Made by a program: the position numbers and the translations under genes
Source: GWE2-51-13 sp942492825
Lineage (GTDB): Bacteria > Bacillota_I > Bacilli_A > Erysipelotrichales > Erysipelotrichaceae
Length of the DNA stretch: 64,000 bases
Assembly (NCBI GenBank): GCA_942492825.1
Contig: OW818635.1
Span: 992,001 to 1,056,000, forward strand
Direction: 5' to 3'
Shown: positions 1-8,238 of the stretch, in pieces
How the letters are laid out: every line of letters begins with the position of its first letter
Position numbering within the stretch: position 1 is the stretch's first letter
The notes under the pieces: model-generated
What the model saw: only the letters and a program-made list of their open reading frames with translations
The model's database searches: none
Told to the model about the DNA's origin: nothing

Positions 1-480
1 ACGACTTTCCCAGCTCTGCATATCATGACACTTTCGCAACCGTTATCCGAAGATCCGAGTATCGAATTCATTTACCTGCATTGTTTTATAAATCCCGACA
101 CTTTGGACATGTCCTGTTTCATGTTCGAAGGTAAGTTCAACGAATCAATTCTTACTAAACCTTCATTGCGGAACTTAACCAGCACGCTGCATGGGGATGC
201 GACCGGTACGATCACTACACTTGAAACCATCGGTCCCGATGTCAACATTCTTGAATCCTATGAAGGAATCTTGGATCTTGACTTGCAATGGAACTTTACC
301 GATTGGCAGCGCACCCGTTCCAATGTCAGTATGACAGAAGACACGATGAGGTCGCATGAAATTAGGATTCAAGAGTCCTACTTCGGTTCCTTTAGCGGCG
401 ATGTCGGGGACTACAGTTTCATAGACGTCGAATCAAACGTAAACCAAACTGAATCTCATATAATTTATCGTAAACAATAA
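1..480 (+). CDS. C-terminal part of an unrecognised protein (5' end outside window)
   Basis: The reading frame is open from base 1 to a TAA at 478-480, so at least 159 residues of a longer protein are visible and the start is probably upstream. An internal ATG at 25 has no convincing ribosome site. I recognise no family. The visible part is soluble, rich in Ser, Thr, Asp and aromatic residues, with no membrane segment or cysteine motif. It is followed by a strong bidirectional terminator and runs convergently to nagB. Confidence 0.5.
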   Translation, partial: TTFPALHIMTLSQPLSEDPSIEFIYLHCFINPDTLDMSCFMFEGKFNESILTKPSLRNLTSTLHGDATGTITTLETIGPDVNILESYEGILDLDLQWNFTDWQRTRSNVSMTEDTMRSHEIRIQESYFGSFSGDVGDYSFIDVESNVNQTESHIIYRKQ

Positions 481-508
481 GCATATTGGGTATTGTTGTT
501 CCCGTATA

Positions 509-543
509 AAAACCCCATGGAACATCGTTCGATGGGGTTTCGT
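509..543. terminator. Bidirectional Rho-independent terminator
   Basis: Stem AACCCCAT / ATGGGGTT with A- and T-rich flanks lies between the convergent partial gene ending at 480 and nagB ending at 557. Confidence 0.8.
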
Positions 544-556
544 TGTTATGGGAGAA

Positions 557-1321
557 TTACTGATTTGATTCGAGCGAAGAAGCAATTACATCCGGTTTCA
601 GTTCCTTCCCCGCAACTTCATCGACCACTAAGATCGCATCGTTGTGAAGCATGAGGATCGATGCCGGGAAGAAGGTCGAGAAGGTTTTCGCTTCGACCAA
701 GCGTCGGACGACGGATGATTTATTCGGACCGGTCGCAACGACCGCCAGTTTTTTTGCATGTAAGAAGTCTGCCATTCCCAATGTAATGATACGAGAAGGA
801 ACTTCGGTTTGATCGCTGAAATCCTTCAGTAAACTTAACCGCGTATTCTCGCCCAATCCGTTGACATGTACGTGCGGATACAAACTTTCCGCTGGTTCGT
901 TGTACGCCAAATGTCCATTGAGTCCGATGCCCGTGACGATCAAATCGATCCCTCCGACTTCACTTATCCAAGCGCCAAACGATTCGACTTCGATCTGTGG
1001 ATCTTGCGCACCATCGATCAATCGGATCTGCTTTTCTTGGATGTTGCAGGGTCCGAAGAAACGCGTGTGCAAACTTTGTGCGACACTGTCGGGATGATCT
1101 TTCCCTAGTCCGAGATATTCGTCGACTCCGATAAAACGCGCTTGCGAGAAATCCGCTTCGCCTTTTTGATAGGATGCCACTAACTGTTCGAACATTTCGA
1201 CCGGTGTCGGACCGGAAGGTAGAGCGATCAATGAATCCGGTTTCTGTTTGATTTGAGTAAGAATGAGTCGCGCTGCCGTCGCGCTGGTTGTACGGGCGTC
1301 TTTCGATAGAATGATTTGCAT
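557..1321 (-). CDS. nagB: Glucosamine-6-phosphate deaminase/isomerase family protein
   Basis: This 254-residue protein matches the NagB family, which converts glucosamine-6-phosphate to fructose-6-phosphate and ammonia in the cytosol. The phosphate loop LPSGPTP is at residues 34-40, GVDEYLGL with Asp67 at 65-72, and GIGLNGHLAYNEPA with His137 and Glu142 at 131-144; these match the known catalytic Asp, His and Glu. Length fits the short allosteric-loop-free type. It lies downstream of the EIIA gene, but a terminator (1405-1431) and its own promoter separate it, so it can be expressed alone. In a locus for glycated amines it would take the hexosamine phosphate to glycolysis. A galactosamine-6-phosphate isomerase (AgaI-like) role cannot be excluded. 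Confidence 0.85.
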   Translation of the reverse strand: MQIILSKDARTTSATAARLILTQIKQKPDSLIALPSGPTPVEMFEQLVASYQKGEADFSQARFIGVDEYLGLGKDHPDSVAQSLHTRFFGPCNIQEKQIRLIDGAQDPQIEVESFGAWISEVGGIDLIVTGIGLNGHLAYNEPAESLYPHVHVNGLGENTRLSLLKDFSDQTEVPSRIITLGMADFLHAKKLAVVATGPNKSSVVRRLVEAKTFSTFFPASILMLHNDAILVVDEVAGKELKPDVIASSLESNQ

Positions 1322-1344
1322 ACGTCCACCTGCCTTGTATACCC

Positions 1345-1372
1345 ATTATAGAAAGAACGCGCGGAAATTGAA
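1345..1372 (-). promoter_or_regulatory. Putative nagB promoter
   Basis: On the minus strand TATAAT (plus 1345-1350) is preceded by TTCAAT-like -35 sequence at about 1367-1372 with 16-17 bp spacing, just upstream of nagB. Confidence 0.5.
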
Positions 1373-1404
1373 AGTCGCTTGATTCACGATATTGTTATCA
1401 TTGC

Positions 1405-1431
1405 GTTAAAAAACGGTGTTTTATCACCGTT
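1405..1431 (-). terminator. Terminator after the YajC-EIIA unit
   Basis: Stem AAACGGTG / CACCGTTT with a 6-nt loop, followed on the minus strand by a run of six T. It separates EIIA from nagB. Confidence 0.75.
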
Positions 1432-1448
1432 TCCCAACAAACATGAAG

Positions 1449-1883
1449 TTAGATGCCATCTTCCTGACTTACGTCGTGTGTATTGAGGACCGGCATCGTA
1501 AATACACCCAGACTTTCACGACTGGCTTCCACGCATTGGTTAACCCAATCCGCAAAATTCTCGACGCTGTTGCGTGTGATCGCCATTTCCAGAATCAGTG
1601 AAAGATTCGAACCGAAAATCACGCGTTTATCTTCTTGTCCCAATGTGAGTGTCACAGCATTCTTGAATGGGCTTCCACCCAACAGATCCGTACATAAGAC
1701 AACATTCTCGTAATCCTTTAACTGCTGAAGTCCTTCTGTAAGTTTTACTTGTAAGTCGTGTTCGCTGCATTCGGATGTAAAGTCAATGGCGACGAGTCCT
1801 TCTTGCGACCCGCCGATCAATTCGACCGCTTCGTACATCCCGCTTGCGAACTTTCCGTGTCCGCATAGAATCATTCCGATCAT
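1449..1883 (-). CDS. PTS mannose-family EIIA component
   Basis: A 144-residue EIIA of the mannose/fructose/sorbose PTS family. The N-terminal CGHGKFASGM sequence carries the phosphorylation histidine His9, which takes phosphate from HPr and passes it to EIIB. TDLLGGSPF near residue 85 is the second family signature. It is encoded apart from EIIB, EIIC and EIID, which are 6 kb away on the same strand, but the two units share an operator-like motif, so they probably form one permease. It follows YajC by 52 bp in the same transcript and has an AAAAGGGGATATG ribosome site. Confidence 0.9.
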   Translation of the reverse strand: MIGMILCGHGKFASGMYEAVELIGGSQEGLVAIDFTSECSEHDLQVKLTEGLQQLKDYENVVLCTDLLGGSPFKNAVTLTLGQEDKRVIFGSNLSLILEMAITRNSVENFADWVNQCVEASRESLGVFTMPVLNTHDVSQEDGI

Positions 1884-1935
1884 TTTTCATATCCCCTTTT
1901 ATTTGTCATAACATTATTATATAATCATATTTAGA

Positions 1936-2208
1936 TTAGAACACTTTCGTGATCGCATATTTCGCCACTTTAACGACGACGCCCTCGGCGATCTCCAAAT
2001 ACGCATAGTTTTCGTCCAAGGATTTTACTTTCCCGGCAAATCCGCTCGCAAGGACCTCTTTTCCGATTTCGATGTTGGATTGCACCTCATTCCAAACTTC
2101 GCGCGCATTGCGCATCGAGGATTTGCTTTTGGATACATATGTGTAATATAAGACGAAGACGATGACAAGCGTAATCGCACTCGAATACATGATGGTTTCC
2201 CAGTTCAT
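1936..2208 (-). CDS. yajC: YajC-like preprotein translocase subunit in a PTS operon
   Basis: A 90-residue membrane protein with one N-terminal membrane helix (about residues 5-25) and a small basic/beta-rich cytoplasmic tail, as in YajC of the Sec translocase. The start is set at 2208 because AGGAGG lies 6 nt upstream of this ATG; an in-frame ATG at 2241 has no such site. YajC copies lying next to mannose-family EIIA genes are known from hyaluronate and other PTS loci of streptococci and enterococci, so this copy probably serves the PTS rather than general secretion. Its exact job there is not known to me. Confidence 0.8.
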   Translation of the reverse strand: MNWETIMYSSAITLVIVFVLYYTYVSKSKSSMRNAREVWNEVQSNIEIGKEVLASGFAGKVKSLDENYAYLEIAEGVVVKVAKYAITKVF

Positions 2209-2227
2209 TTCACACCTCCTTTTCAAC

Positions 2228-2256
2228 ATTATACCGTCCAATCCTCAATCATACAA
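2228..2256 (-). promoter_or_regulatory. Promoter of the YajC-EIIA unit
   Basis: Minus-strand -35 TTGTAT (plus 2251-2256) and -10 TATAAT (plus 2228-2233), 17 bp apart, 20 bp before yajC. The operator-like site at 2259-2272 abuts the -35. Confidence 0.65.
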
Positions 2257-2258
2257 TA

Positions 2259-2272
2259 TTTGTAATAACATA
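2259..2272. promoter_or_regulatory. Operator-like site TTTGT-N4-ACATA
   Basis: TTTGTAATAACATA is the reverse complement, but for one end base pair, of the perfect site at 10451-10464. It sits 2 bp from the -35 of the YajC-EIIA promoter and between that unit and the divergent SIS gene at 2360. It is likely bound by one of the GntR proteins encoded at 3513-5017. Confidence 0.55.
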
Positions 2273-2359
2273 TTTACATTTGAATTAGGTTATCGTCCAT
2301 CGACATGCCCATGTCCTGGAATAACATAACGATTTGGCTAGTCGCCATCAAGGAGGAAC

Positions 2360-3415
2360 ATGACTACTTCGACATTCAATTCCAAACTTTGGAAAGAGAT
2401 TTTTGAACAACCCACCGCGATTCAACACAGTTTGGCGATCAATCGTCCAATCATCGCAGAAATCGCGGCGAAAGTACGTGAACGTAAACTTAAAAACGTC
2501 GTTTTGATCGGTCGCGGCTCCAGCGATCACGCAAACATTTTGGCGCGTTATCTTTTTGAGATCCATACCGACATGATCGCGATGATCTGCGCTCCCTCGG
2601 TGATTACCGCTTACTCCGGGAAGGTCGATTATTCCGACAGTTTAGTGATCGGTGTTTCGCAATCCGGCGGTGCCAGGGATGTTTACGAAGTAATGAAGCA
2701 TGCGAAACAACAAGGTGCCTTGACCGTATCCATTACCAATGTCCGTGGATCGTTGATGACGACGGTCGGTGATTATCATCTCAATAATGAATGCGGTCCC
2801 GAGACCAGCGTTACCGCCGCGAAATCCTATATGACGCAAATTACGTTGTTAAGTTGCTTCGTGGCTGAGATTTCGCAAGATCCGAAATTACTTGCGCAAA
2901 TGGATCAACTGTCCGATATTGTCAAGGATGCGTTAGCGTTGGTTCCGCAAGTCGAAACCCTCGTTCCTTACATACGCAATTGCGATAAAGTTCTGTTGTT
3001 TGGTCGTGGCTTGTTGCATGCGTTGACGCTTGAGACGGAACTCAAAATCCAAGAAACCAGTTATTTCGATGCACGGGCTTATGCTTCCAGTGACTATCGG
3101 CACGGTCCGATCGCAACCTCGCAGCGTATTGTGCCGGCGATTTTCTTCATTGCGGATCCGCAAACCGATTATTGCCCGATTGATTTATTGAAAACGTTGA
3201 AGAAACAACATGTGAACTGTATCGTAGTCTCGGGCGATCCCGCGATTTGTGAACTCGGGGATCAAAGCGTATTGTTGCCGAATCATGTCGTCGGTTTACC
3301 GGCGGTTTTCGCTGGCGCCGTGTTCTCACAGATGTTTTCATGCTTATTATCGATCGCGCGGGGATACAATCCGGACGAACCGGTCGGTGTAAGCAAGAAT
3401 ACCGTCACCCTTTAA
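2360..3415 (+). CDS. Two-SIS-domain sugar-phosphate isomerase/deaminase (GlmS/NagB-II-like)
   Basis: A 351-residue protein made of two SIS domains (about 40-170 and 195-345), like the isomerase half of GlmS without its glutaminase domain. SIS phosphate-binding serines appear in LIGRGSSDHA and VSQSGGARD. SDYRHGPIA and the C-terminal NPDEPVGVSKNTVTL correspond to the GlmS-type active-site and tail signatures. The NagB-II/AgaS group deaminates amino-sugar 6-phosphates; fructosamine-6-phosphate deglycases are close relatives, so the substrate cannot be fixed. It has a clean AAGGAGG site, is divergent from yajC-EIIA and is followed by the two GntR genes. Confidence 0.8.
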   Translation: MTTSTFNSKLWKEIFEQPTAIQHSLAINRPIIAEIAAKVRERKLKNVVLIGRGSSDHANILARYLFEIHTDMIAMICAPSVITAYSGKVDYSDSLVIGVSQSGGARDVYEVMKHAKQQGALTVSITNVRGSLMTTVGDYHLNNECGPETSVTAAKSYMTQITLLSCFVAEISQDPKLLAQMDQLSDIVKDALALVPQVETLVPYIRNCDKVLLFGRGLLHALTLETELKIQETSYFDARAYASSDYRHGPIATSQRIVPAIFFIADPQTDYCPIDLLKTLKKQHVNCIVVSGDPAICELGDQSVLLPNHVVGLPAVFAGAVFSQMFSCLLSIARGYNPDEPVGVSKNTVTL

Positions 3416-3446
3416 GGTTTCGCACCGATTTATCCATCGACTCTCA

Positions 3447-3475
3447 TTGTGTATGTTCCTTCGATACACTATAAT
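3447..3475 (+). promoter_or_regulatory. Promoter with internal inverted repeat for the GntR pair
   Basis: TTGTGT (3447-3452) and TATAAT (3470-3475) are 17 bp apart. Between and over them lies a perfect inverted repeat GTGTAT (3449-3454) / ATACAC (3464-3469). This is where an autorepressor would sit. The sequence differs from the TATGT-N4-ACATA motif. Confidence 0.5.
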
Positions 3476-3512
3476 AAATACAACGAGATGTTGTTAGGAA
3501 CAAGGAGCATTT

Positions 3513-4277
3513 ATGAACTTCATTCGACTCAATAAGCTTCTGCCGATTCCTCTTTATGTCCAGATTCGAGACTCCATCGAAGCGGCGATCGATTCCGGAT
3601 TACTGAAGGATAAAACGAAATTGCCGACCGAGGATGAAATCTGCGAAACATTCAACGTTTCGCGTCCGGTAGTTCGTCAAGCGTATTCCGATCTGATTGC
3701 GCGCGGCAAGATTTTGCGTTTTAAAGGCAAAGGAACCTTTGTCAACAAGCGTTATGAACGACGGAATTTCCTCAACGAGATGTCGAATTTCACACAGGAA
3801 ATGCAGAAACTCAACATGAAGCCATTGACGAAAGTCCTTCAGTTGGAAATCATCACGCATCATGATGTGGTCTTTCCGTTACTCAACATCGCCGAGGGTG
3901 AATCATGCATCCATTACAAGCGGTTGCGTTATGCGGACGATATTCCGGTCTATATGGAAGACACCTTCATTTCCGCCGATCGTTTTCCCGGATTGGAGAA
4001 GATCGATTTCGAAACCAATTCGCTTTATCAAGTCTTGGCGGATCAATATCATACCGAAATCGTGAAAGCGTTTAACACCTATAATGCCCAGGTGGTCAGC
4101 GATGCGAATGCGATCTTGTTGGAAGTCGAGAAGAAATCCGCCGTACATTGTGTTACGACGCTCTCGTATGATAAATCCGGCGAAGCAGTCGAATACTCGC
4201 TTGCCTACTTCCCCGGCGGAAGGAATAAGTTTGATGTTTTGGTAAGAAACAACCAAACCTCGGGTGAACGAAGATGA
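3513..4277 (+). CDS. GntR-family regulator with UTRA sensor domain (first of tandem pair)
   Basis: A 254-residue GntR/HutC-type regulator. The winged helix-turn-helix is at about residues 12-78 (LPTEDEICETFNVSRPVVRQ is the recognition region) and the UTRA ligand-binding domain at about 95-245. UTRA domains usually bind a phosphorylated sugar or an amino-sugar phosphate. It overlaps the next GntR gene by 4 bp (ATGA), so the two are made together. Being inside the PTS locus, it is the natural candidate for binding the shared operator. Confidence 0.9.
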   Translation: MNFIRLNKLLPIPLYVQIRDSIEAAIDSGLLKDKTKLPTEDEICETFNVSRPVVRQAYSDLIARGKILRFKGKGTFVNKRYERRNFLNEMSNFTQEMQKLNMKPLTKVLQLEIITHHDVVFPLLNIAEGESCIHYKRLRYADDIPVYMEDTFISADRFPGLEKIDFETNSLYQVLADQYHTEIVKAFNTYNAQVVSDANAILLEVEKKSAVHCVTTLSYDKSGEAVEYSLAYFPGGRNKFDVLVRNNQTSGERR

Positions 4278-5017
4278 ACTATTTAACCATCAATAAACGA
4301 AGCGCGGTTCCCCTGTTCATTCAGATCAAGGAAGGGATCTTGGCCGCGATCCACAGCGAACAGTTGCTTCCGCACGACAAACTGCCGACCGAAGCCGAGC
4401 TCTGCGAGTTGTTCGGGATTTCTCGCCCGGTCGTACGCCAAGCGTATAAGGAACTGATCAACGAAGGCTACATCATTCGTCAAAAAGGTCGGGGAACGTT
4501 CGTAAAGGAAGCCGAGACGAAAAGCTGTTTCTTCAAAGAACTCTCGAACTTCAATCTGGATATGATTTCCCGTGGATTGACTCCCAGTACGGATGTGTTG
4601 ACCTGTGAAGTTATGCCCTATCAAAAAAGTATCAACGATCTACTCGAGCTTACATCGGACAGCCCGGTCCTTCATCTCAGCCGTTTGCGCAAAGGCAATA
4701 ACACTCCGATGGTTCTCGTGGATTCCTACATTCCTTTGGATCTATTTCCAGGGTTGGAGAATGCGAATTTCAAAGATCGATCCTTGTATGACATGTTTGA
4801 TTCGGAATATGGGATCCCGGTGTTTGAAGCACATCGGTTGGTCGATGCGATCATCGTCGATGATAATACCGCCAATTTGTTGGAAGTTCGCCGCAAAACG
4901 GCTGCCCATTACGTTCAAACCATCAGCGTCGATTACGAAGGTCGCGTCGTCGAGTTGTCTTATGCGACATATCCCGGCGAACGGAATCGATTCGATATCT
5001 ATGTTTATCGCGAATAA
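4274..5017 (+). CDS. GntR-family regulator with UTRA sensor domain (second of tandem pair)
   Basis: A 247-residue paralogue of the preceding gene, with the same layout: wHTH at about residues 12-78 (LPTEAELCELFGISRPVVRQ) and UTRA at about 95-240. The recognition helices of the two are nearly the same, while the sensor domains have diverged, which suggests that both bind similar operators but answer to different ligands, or that they form a heterodimer. Translationally coupled to the first gene; followed by a strong terminator. Confidence 0.9.
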   Translation: MNYLTINKRSAVPLFIQIKEGILAAIHSEQLLPHDKLPTEAELCELFGISRPVVRQAYKELINEGYIIRQKGRGTFVKEAETKSCFFKELSNFNLDMISRGLTPSTDVLTCEVMPYQKSINDLLELTSDSPVLHLSRLRKGNNTPMVLVDSYIPLDLFPGLENANFKDRSLYDMFDSEYGIPVFEAHRLVDAIIVDDNTANLLEVRRKTAAHYVQTISVDYEGRVVELSYATYPGERNRFDIYVYRE

Positions 5018-5018
5018 A

Positions 5019-5048
5019 GCGTCTACCTTTGGGCAGACGCTTTTTTTT
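5019..5048. terminator. Bidirectional terminator between GntR pair and the PTS operon
   Basis: Stem AAGCGTCT / AGACGCTT with a 10-nt loop and a run of T on the plus strand. It closes the GntR genes and lies at the end of the convergent HAD gene. Confidence 0.85.
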
Positions 5049-5682
5049 AGGAGATGAAGGATAGGACTTCAGGCAGAGAATCGACCACATGATCCGCCAG
5101 CGACGTATCCGTACTAAATCGCAGATCGCGGATGGCGATCACTTTCATACCGGCGCTTTTCGCGGCTTGGATCCCATAGACGGAATCTTCGATGACAATA
5201 CAATCATACGGTGAAACATTCAGTTGGTTTGCGGTGAATTGATAGATTTCCGGATGAGGTTTGCTTTGGTGGAACTGATCCCCGCTCACCACGACATCGA
5301 AGTAATCATTCAGTCCGCACACATCAAGTACATGTTGGATGTTATCCATCCTCGATGAGGAAGCCAATCCCATTTTATGACCTTTGGCACGGACATGATC
5401 CAACACTTCGATGACCCCGGGAAACATGATTTGCGAGTAATCGACGGCACGTGTTTCAACGAACCGTTCGTACTCTTGAGCGACCCACGTTATTTCGTTG
5501 GGTTGGGGTAAGTGCGAAGCGATCAATTCGTAGGTTTTTTCCAGTGTCGATCCCACGATCGGATAGAGTTGTGTCAATTCGCATGTGACGTTCTTGGAAA
5601 GCAGGAAGTCGCAAATAAACCCAAGATAAACGATTTCACTATCGATCAGGACACCGTCCATATCAAAGAGAATTGCGGCCAT
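5047..5682 (-). CDS. HAD-superfamily phosphatase/beta-phosphoglucomutase-like protein
   Basis: A 211-residue HAD protein. The nucleophile motif FDMDGVLIDSE is at residues 6-16 with Asp7 and Asp9, the second motif is ASSSR at about 110, and the third is KPHPEIY with VIEDSVYG near 160. The DMDGVLIDSE form is typical of the beta-phosphoglucomutase/YcjU group that acts on sugar phosphates. The ATG at 5682 is chosen because it gives this N-terminus; it overlaps the end of deoC by 20 bp, so translation is coupled. It is the last gene of the seven-gene PTS operon. The substrate is unknown. Confidence 0.8.
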   Translation of the reverse strand: MAAILFDMDGVLIDSEIVYLGFICDFLLSKNVTCELTQLYPIVGSTLEKTYELIASHLPQPNEITWVAQEYERFVETRAVDYSQIMFPGVIEVLDHVRAKGHKMGLASSSRMDNIQHVLDVCGLNDYFDVVVSGDQFHQSKPHPEIYQFTANQLNVSPYDCIVIEDSVYGIQAAKSAGMKVIAIRDLRFSTDTSLADHVVDSLPEVLSFIS

Positions 5683-6349
5683 AACGTTGATAGTACTCCT
5701 CCATGATTTTCGGACCGTTGCTGGTTCCGATGCGCTCCGCACCGGCTTCGATCATCGCCAAACACGTGTCAAGGTCGCGGATACCGCCGGCTGCTTTGAC
5801 GGATACTTCATCGCCCACGGTTTCTTTCATGAGGGCGACATGATGTACGGTCGCGCCGGCCGTTCCGAATCCGGTCGAGGTCTTGACGTAATTCGGTTTT
5901 ACTTCGCGTGCGATCTTGCACACGTTTACGATTTCTTCATCCGTCAAGTAACAGGTTTCTAAGATGACTTTGGATAAGATTCCACTCTTTTTGCATAATT
6001 CAACGATTTGACACATCTCGTCTTCGATGTATGCGAGATTTCCGTCTTTTAACGCGGAAATGTTGATGACGTAGTCGATTTCATCACATCCGTTTTTGAT
6101 TGCGTCGCTTGTTTCGAATACTTTGGCTTGGATCGTCGTTTGTCCAAGCGGAAATCCGATTGCCGCACCGACATGGACTTGCGTATCCTTGAGATATTCC
6201 TTAACGAACTTCACGGGATAGGAGTTGATCGCGATCATAAAAAGCTGATACTCGCGACATTCTTTGGCGATCGACAATAAATCCGAAGTTGAGGCAAAGG
6301 GCTTCAAGATCGTGTGGTCGATGTAATCATTCAGAGGTTTATTTAACAT
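5663..6349 (-). CDS. deoC: Deoxyribose-phosphate aldolase
   Basis: A 228-residue class I aldolase that splits 2-deoxyribose-5-phosphate to glyceraldehyde-3-phosphate and acetaldehyde. Lys156 in YVKTSTGFG is the Schiff-base lysine, Lys185 in VKAAGGIR and Asp91 in CDEIDYV complete the catalytic set. The start at 6349 is set by GGAGAAC just upstream; a longer frame upstream is an extension into the kinase gene. It overlaps the kinase by 11 bp. Nothing else here is nucleoside-related, so in this operon it may act on another short-chain aldol; that is inference. Confidence 0.9.
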   Translation of the reverse strand: MLNKPLNDYIDHTILKPFASTSDLLSIAKECREYQLFMIAINSYPVKFVKEYLKDTQVHVGAAIGFPLGQTTIQAKVFETSDAIKNGCDEIDYVINISALKDGNLAYIEDEMCQIVELCKKSGILSKVILETCYLTDEEIVNVCKIAREVKPNYVKTSTGFGTAGATVHHVALMKETVGDEVSVKAAGGIRDLDTCLAMIEAGAERIGTSNGPKIMEEYYQRYGRNSL

Positions 6350-7226
6350 GTTGGTTCTCCTTCGATAATGGTAATCCAAATCCAAACGATCCTTCCGCAA
6401 GGCAGTTTGCGGTCGCAAAATCGGTCGCTTTACGCATGACATCCGTAATGGTTTCGCGATCCGTAGTAGACTGTGTAAACAAACCTTGTTTGTACCCCTC
6501 GATAAGAAAGGCAGCGATATACGCATCCCCGGCTCCCATCGTATCGACGATGTCGATGTACTTGCCTTCGTAGAAGACTTCGATTCCGCAGGGATGATGG
6601 TATAATTGACCACTTTTTCCATAGGTGATCAGACAATGTCCGATCTTGAAAGCTTGGGTAATCTCAATCAAATTCTTCGATCGATCAAAATCATAATCCG
6701 GTTCGGAGAAAATTGCCAAGTCGATGTTCGACGCGATATTTTCAAGATAAGCAACGCATCGATACTTTTCAGCCGCCGAGAAATCGTAGCTGACAAATGC
6801 TTTCCTGTTTCTTAAGAAACAGAGTTCGCCTTCCATTTTCGAATTACATGAGAGATGGATCAGATCGGCTTCGTTCAATGCATCGCGTAAGTGATCATCG
6901 ATCCGCATCGGTCCTGGCCAATGGTCACCGTAGTCGACTCCGACAAACATCCTCTCGCCGTTTTGGTGGATAACATCGCATCTTTTCGTAGTGCTACCGG
7001 ATGGAAAGATCGCATGATCCAACCCGACACCGCACTTTGTTAACGCATAACGGATCCATTGTCCCTCAGGATCATCACCGATTTTTCCGGCATACTGACA
7101 CTCACAACCGTAGCGTTTCGCAAGGGCAGCGACATTCAATGCGTTTCCACCCGGATATTGTATGTTTTTATCGAGATATCTGTCAACGACGTTATCGCCG
7201 ATGGAATAGAAACGGGGATTTCGCAT
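6339..7226 (-). CDS. PfkB-family kinase, fructoselysine-6-kinase (FrlD)-like
   Basis: A 295-residue ribokinase-fold sugar kinase. The substrate loop GGNALNVA is at residues 27-34 and the ATP/anion-hole signature DTMGAGDAY at 228-236 with catalytic Asp234. FrlD enzymes phosphorylate fructoselysine that enters unphosphorylated. This gene starts 1 bp after the FrlB-like deglycase gene ends, the same kinase-deglycase partnership as in frl loci. The presence of both a kinase and a PTS suggests two forms of substrate entry or the kinase acting on an internal product. Other PfkB sugars cannot be excluded. Confidence 0.75.
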   Translation of the reverse strand: MRNPRFYSIGDNVVDRYLDKNIQYPGGNALNVAALAKRYGCECQYAGKIGDDPEGQWIRYALTKCGVGLDHAIFPSGSTTKRCDVIHQNGERMFVGVDYGDHWPGPMRIDDHLRDALNEADLIHLSCNSKMEGELCFLRNRKAFVSYDFSAAEKYRCVAYLENIASNIDLAIFSEPDYDFDRSKNLIEITQAFKIGHCLITYGKSGQLYHHPCGIEVFYEGKYIDIVDTMGAGDAYIAAFLIEGYKQGLFTQSTTDRETITDVMRKATDFATANCLAEGSFGFGLPLSKENQHVK

Positions 7227-7227
7227 T

Positions 7228-8220
7228 TCAATAATTCACCGTTCGGTAATAGCGACGTGTTTCCAATGGGTGTTTCTTGATGTCTTCAAGGTTACGGCTC
7301 ACCCGTTGCAACATCGCTGCCAAAATCATCGGATCCAACAGTTCTCTGTAGGCTTCGCTAAATCCCCTCAAATCGGCGATCCGGGCATCGAACACATTCG
7401 TATTGGTCGTGTGCTTGCGGCAGAAATCCGCGACACGCTGATCCAAGAGACGAGTCGAACCGGATGATAAAAGAATCGTCACGCAGGATCCTTCCTCGAT
7501 CAACTCCAAGGTTCCATGGAAGAATTCCGACGAGGAAACGGATTTCGTCGGTAACCATAACGATTCTTCCAAGACACACATTGAATAGGAATACGCGGTC
7601 GGCCAAAGCAGTCCGGAAGACACGAAGATATTGTAGGGTTCATTTGCGTTTTTTTCCGAATAACGTCGAGCGTCATCATCGAAATCCTTGCGGACTTGAA
7701 CCAATACGTTTCCGAGATTCGAAAGTTGATTGGCGAATTCAACATAATCCGCAAAGCACTGTTTTTGGTGGAGGTAGCGCAGAATCAATAGTAGAAAGAT
7801 CAGCTCTTGGGGACGGCCGTCTTGATAGACGACACATTCATGACTTAATTTTTCAAGTTCGCTGTCTGCTTTTCCGATGACCGATATGATCTTTGACCCT
7901 TTTTCTTGAATCAAACGTGCGGCAGCCAAGGTGTCGGCCGTATCCCCGGATTTGGATGTCATAAGTACGATCGTATCTTCGTCAAGAAATGTGGAATCGC
8001 ATACCACAAGTTCTGCCGCCAGCATCCGTTCGCACGGAATGCGACTGTATTTCTTTACGATATTCGCAAAGGGGTCCAACATGGACATCGATCCACCGCT
8101 CGAAACGAACATGACTTTATTTTTACTTGCGATCCGATCTGCGATCGCTTCGATTTGTTGCCTTTTTTGATAGATCTTCGCGAAGTTCGCGAGGATTTCG
8201 TATTCGTCGAATTTAATCAT
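7228..8220 (-). CDS. SIS-domain fructosamine-6-phosphate deglycase-like protein (FrlB type)
   Basis: A 330-residue protein with two SIS domains. FVSSGGSMSM and MTSKSGDTAD are the phosphate-binding Ser-rich loops; SSEFFHGTLELIEEG corresponds to the EFRHGPLE active-site stretch of FrlB, and the C-terminus HPLETRRYYRTVNY ends in the RRYY motif of FrlB proteins. FrlB hydrolyses fructoselysine-6-phosphate to glucose-6-phosphate and lysine. Position between EIID and an FrlD-like kinase supports this. The amine part of the substrate is not readable from the sequence. Confidence 0.75.
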   Translation of the reverse strand: MIKFDEYEILANFAKIYQKRQQIEAIADRIASKNKVMFVSSGGSMSMLDPFANIVKKYSRIPCERMLAAELVVCDSTFLDEDTIVLMTSKSGDTADTLAAARLIQEKGSKIISVIGKADSELEKLSHECVVYQDGRPQELIFLLLILRYLHQKQCFADYVEFANQLSNLGNVLVQVRKDFDDDARRYSEKNANEPYNIFVSSGLLWPTAYSYSMCVLEESLWLPTKSVSSSEFFHGTLELIEEGSCVTILLSSGSTRLLDQRVADFCRKHTTNTNVFDARIADLRGFSEAYRELLDPMILAAMLQRVSRNLEDIKKHPLETRRYYRTVNY

Positions 8221-8238
8221 TTTCCCTCCTTAAAGAAA

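Noticed and set aside
3513..5017. Possibility that UGA codes for Trp as in Mycoplasma
   Set aside because: UGA ends the first GntR gene (4275-4277) and IS orfA, and Trp is coded by UGG in conserved places.
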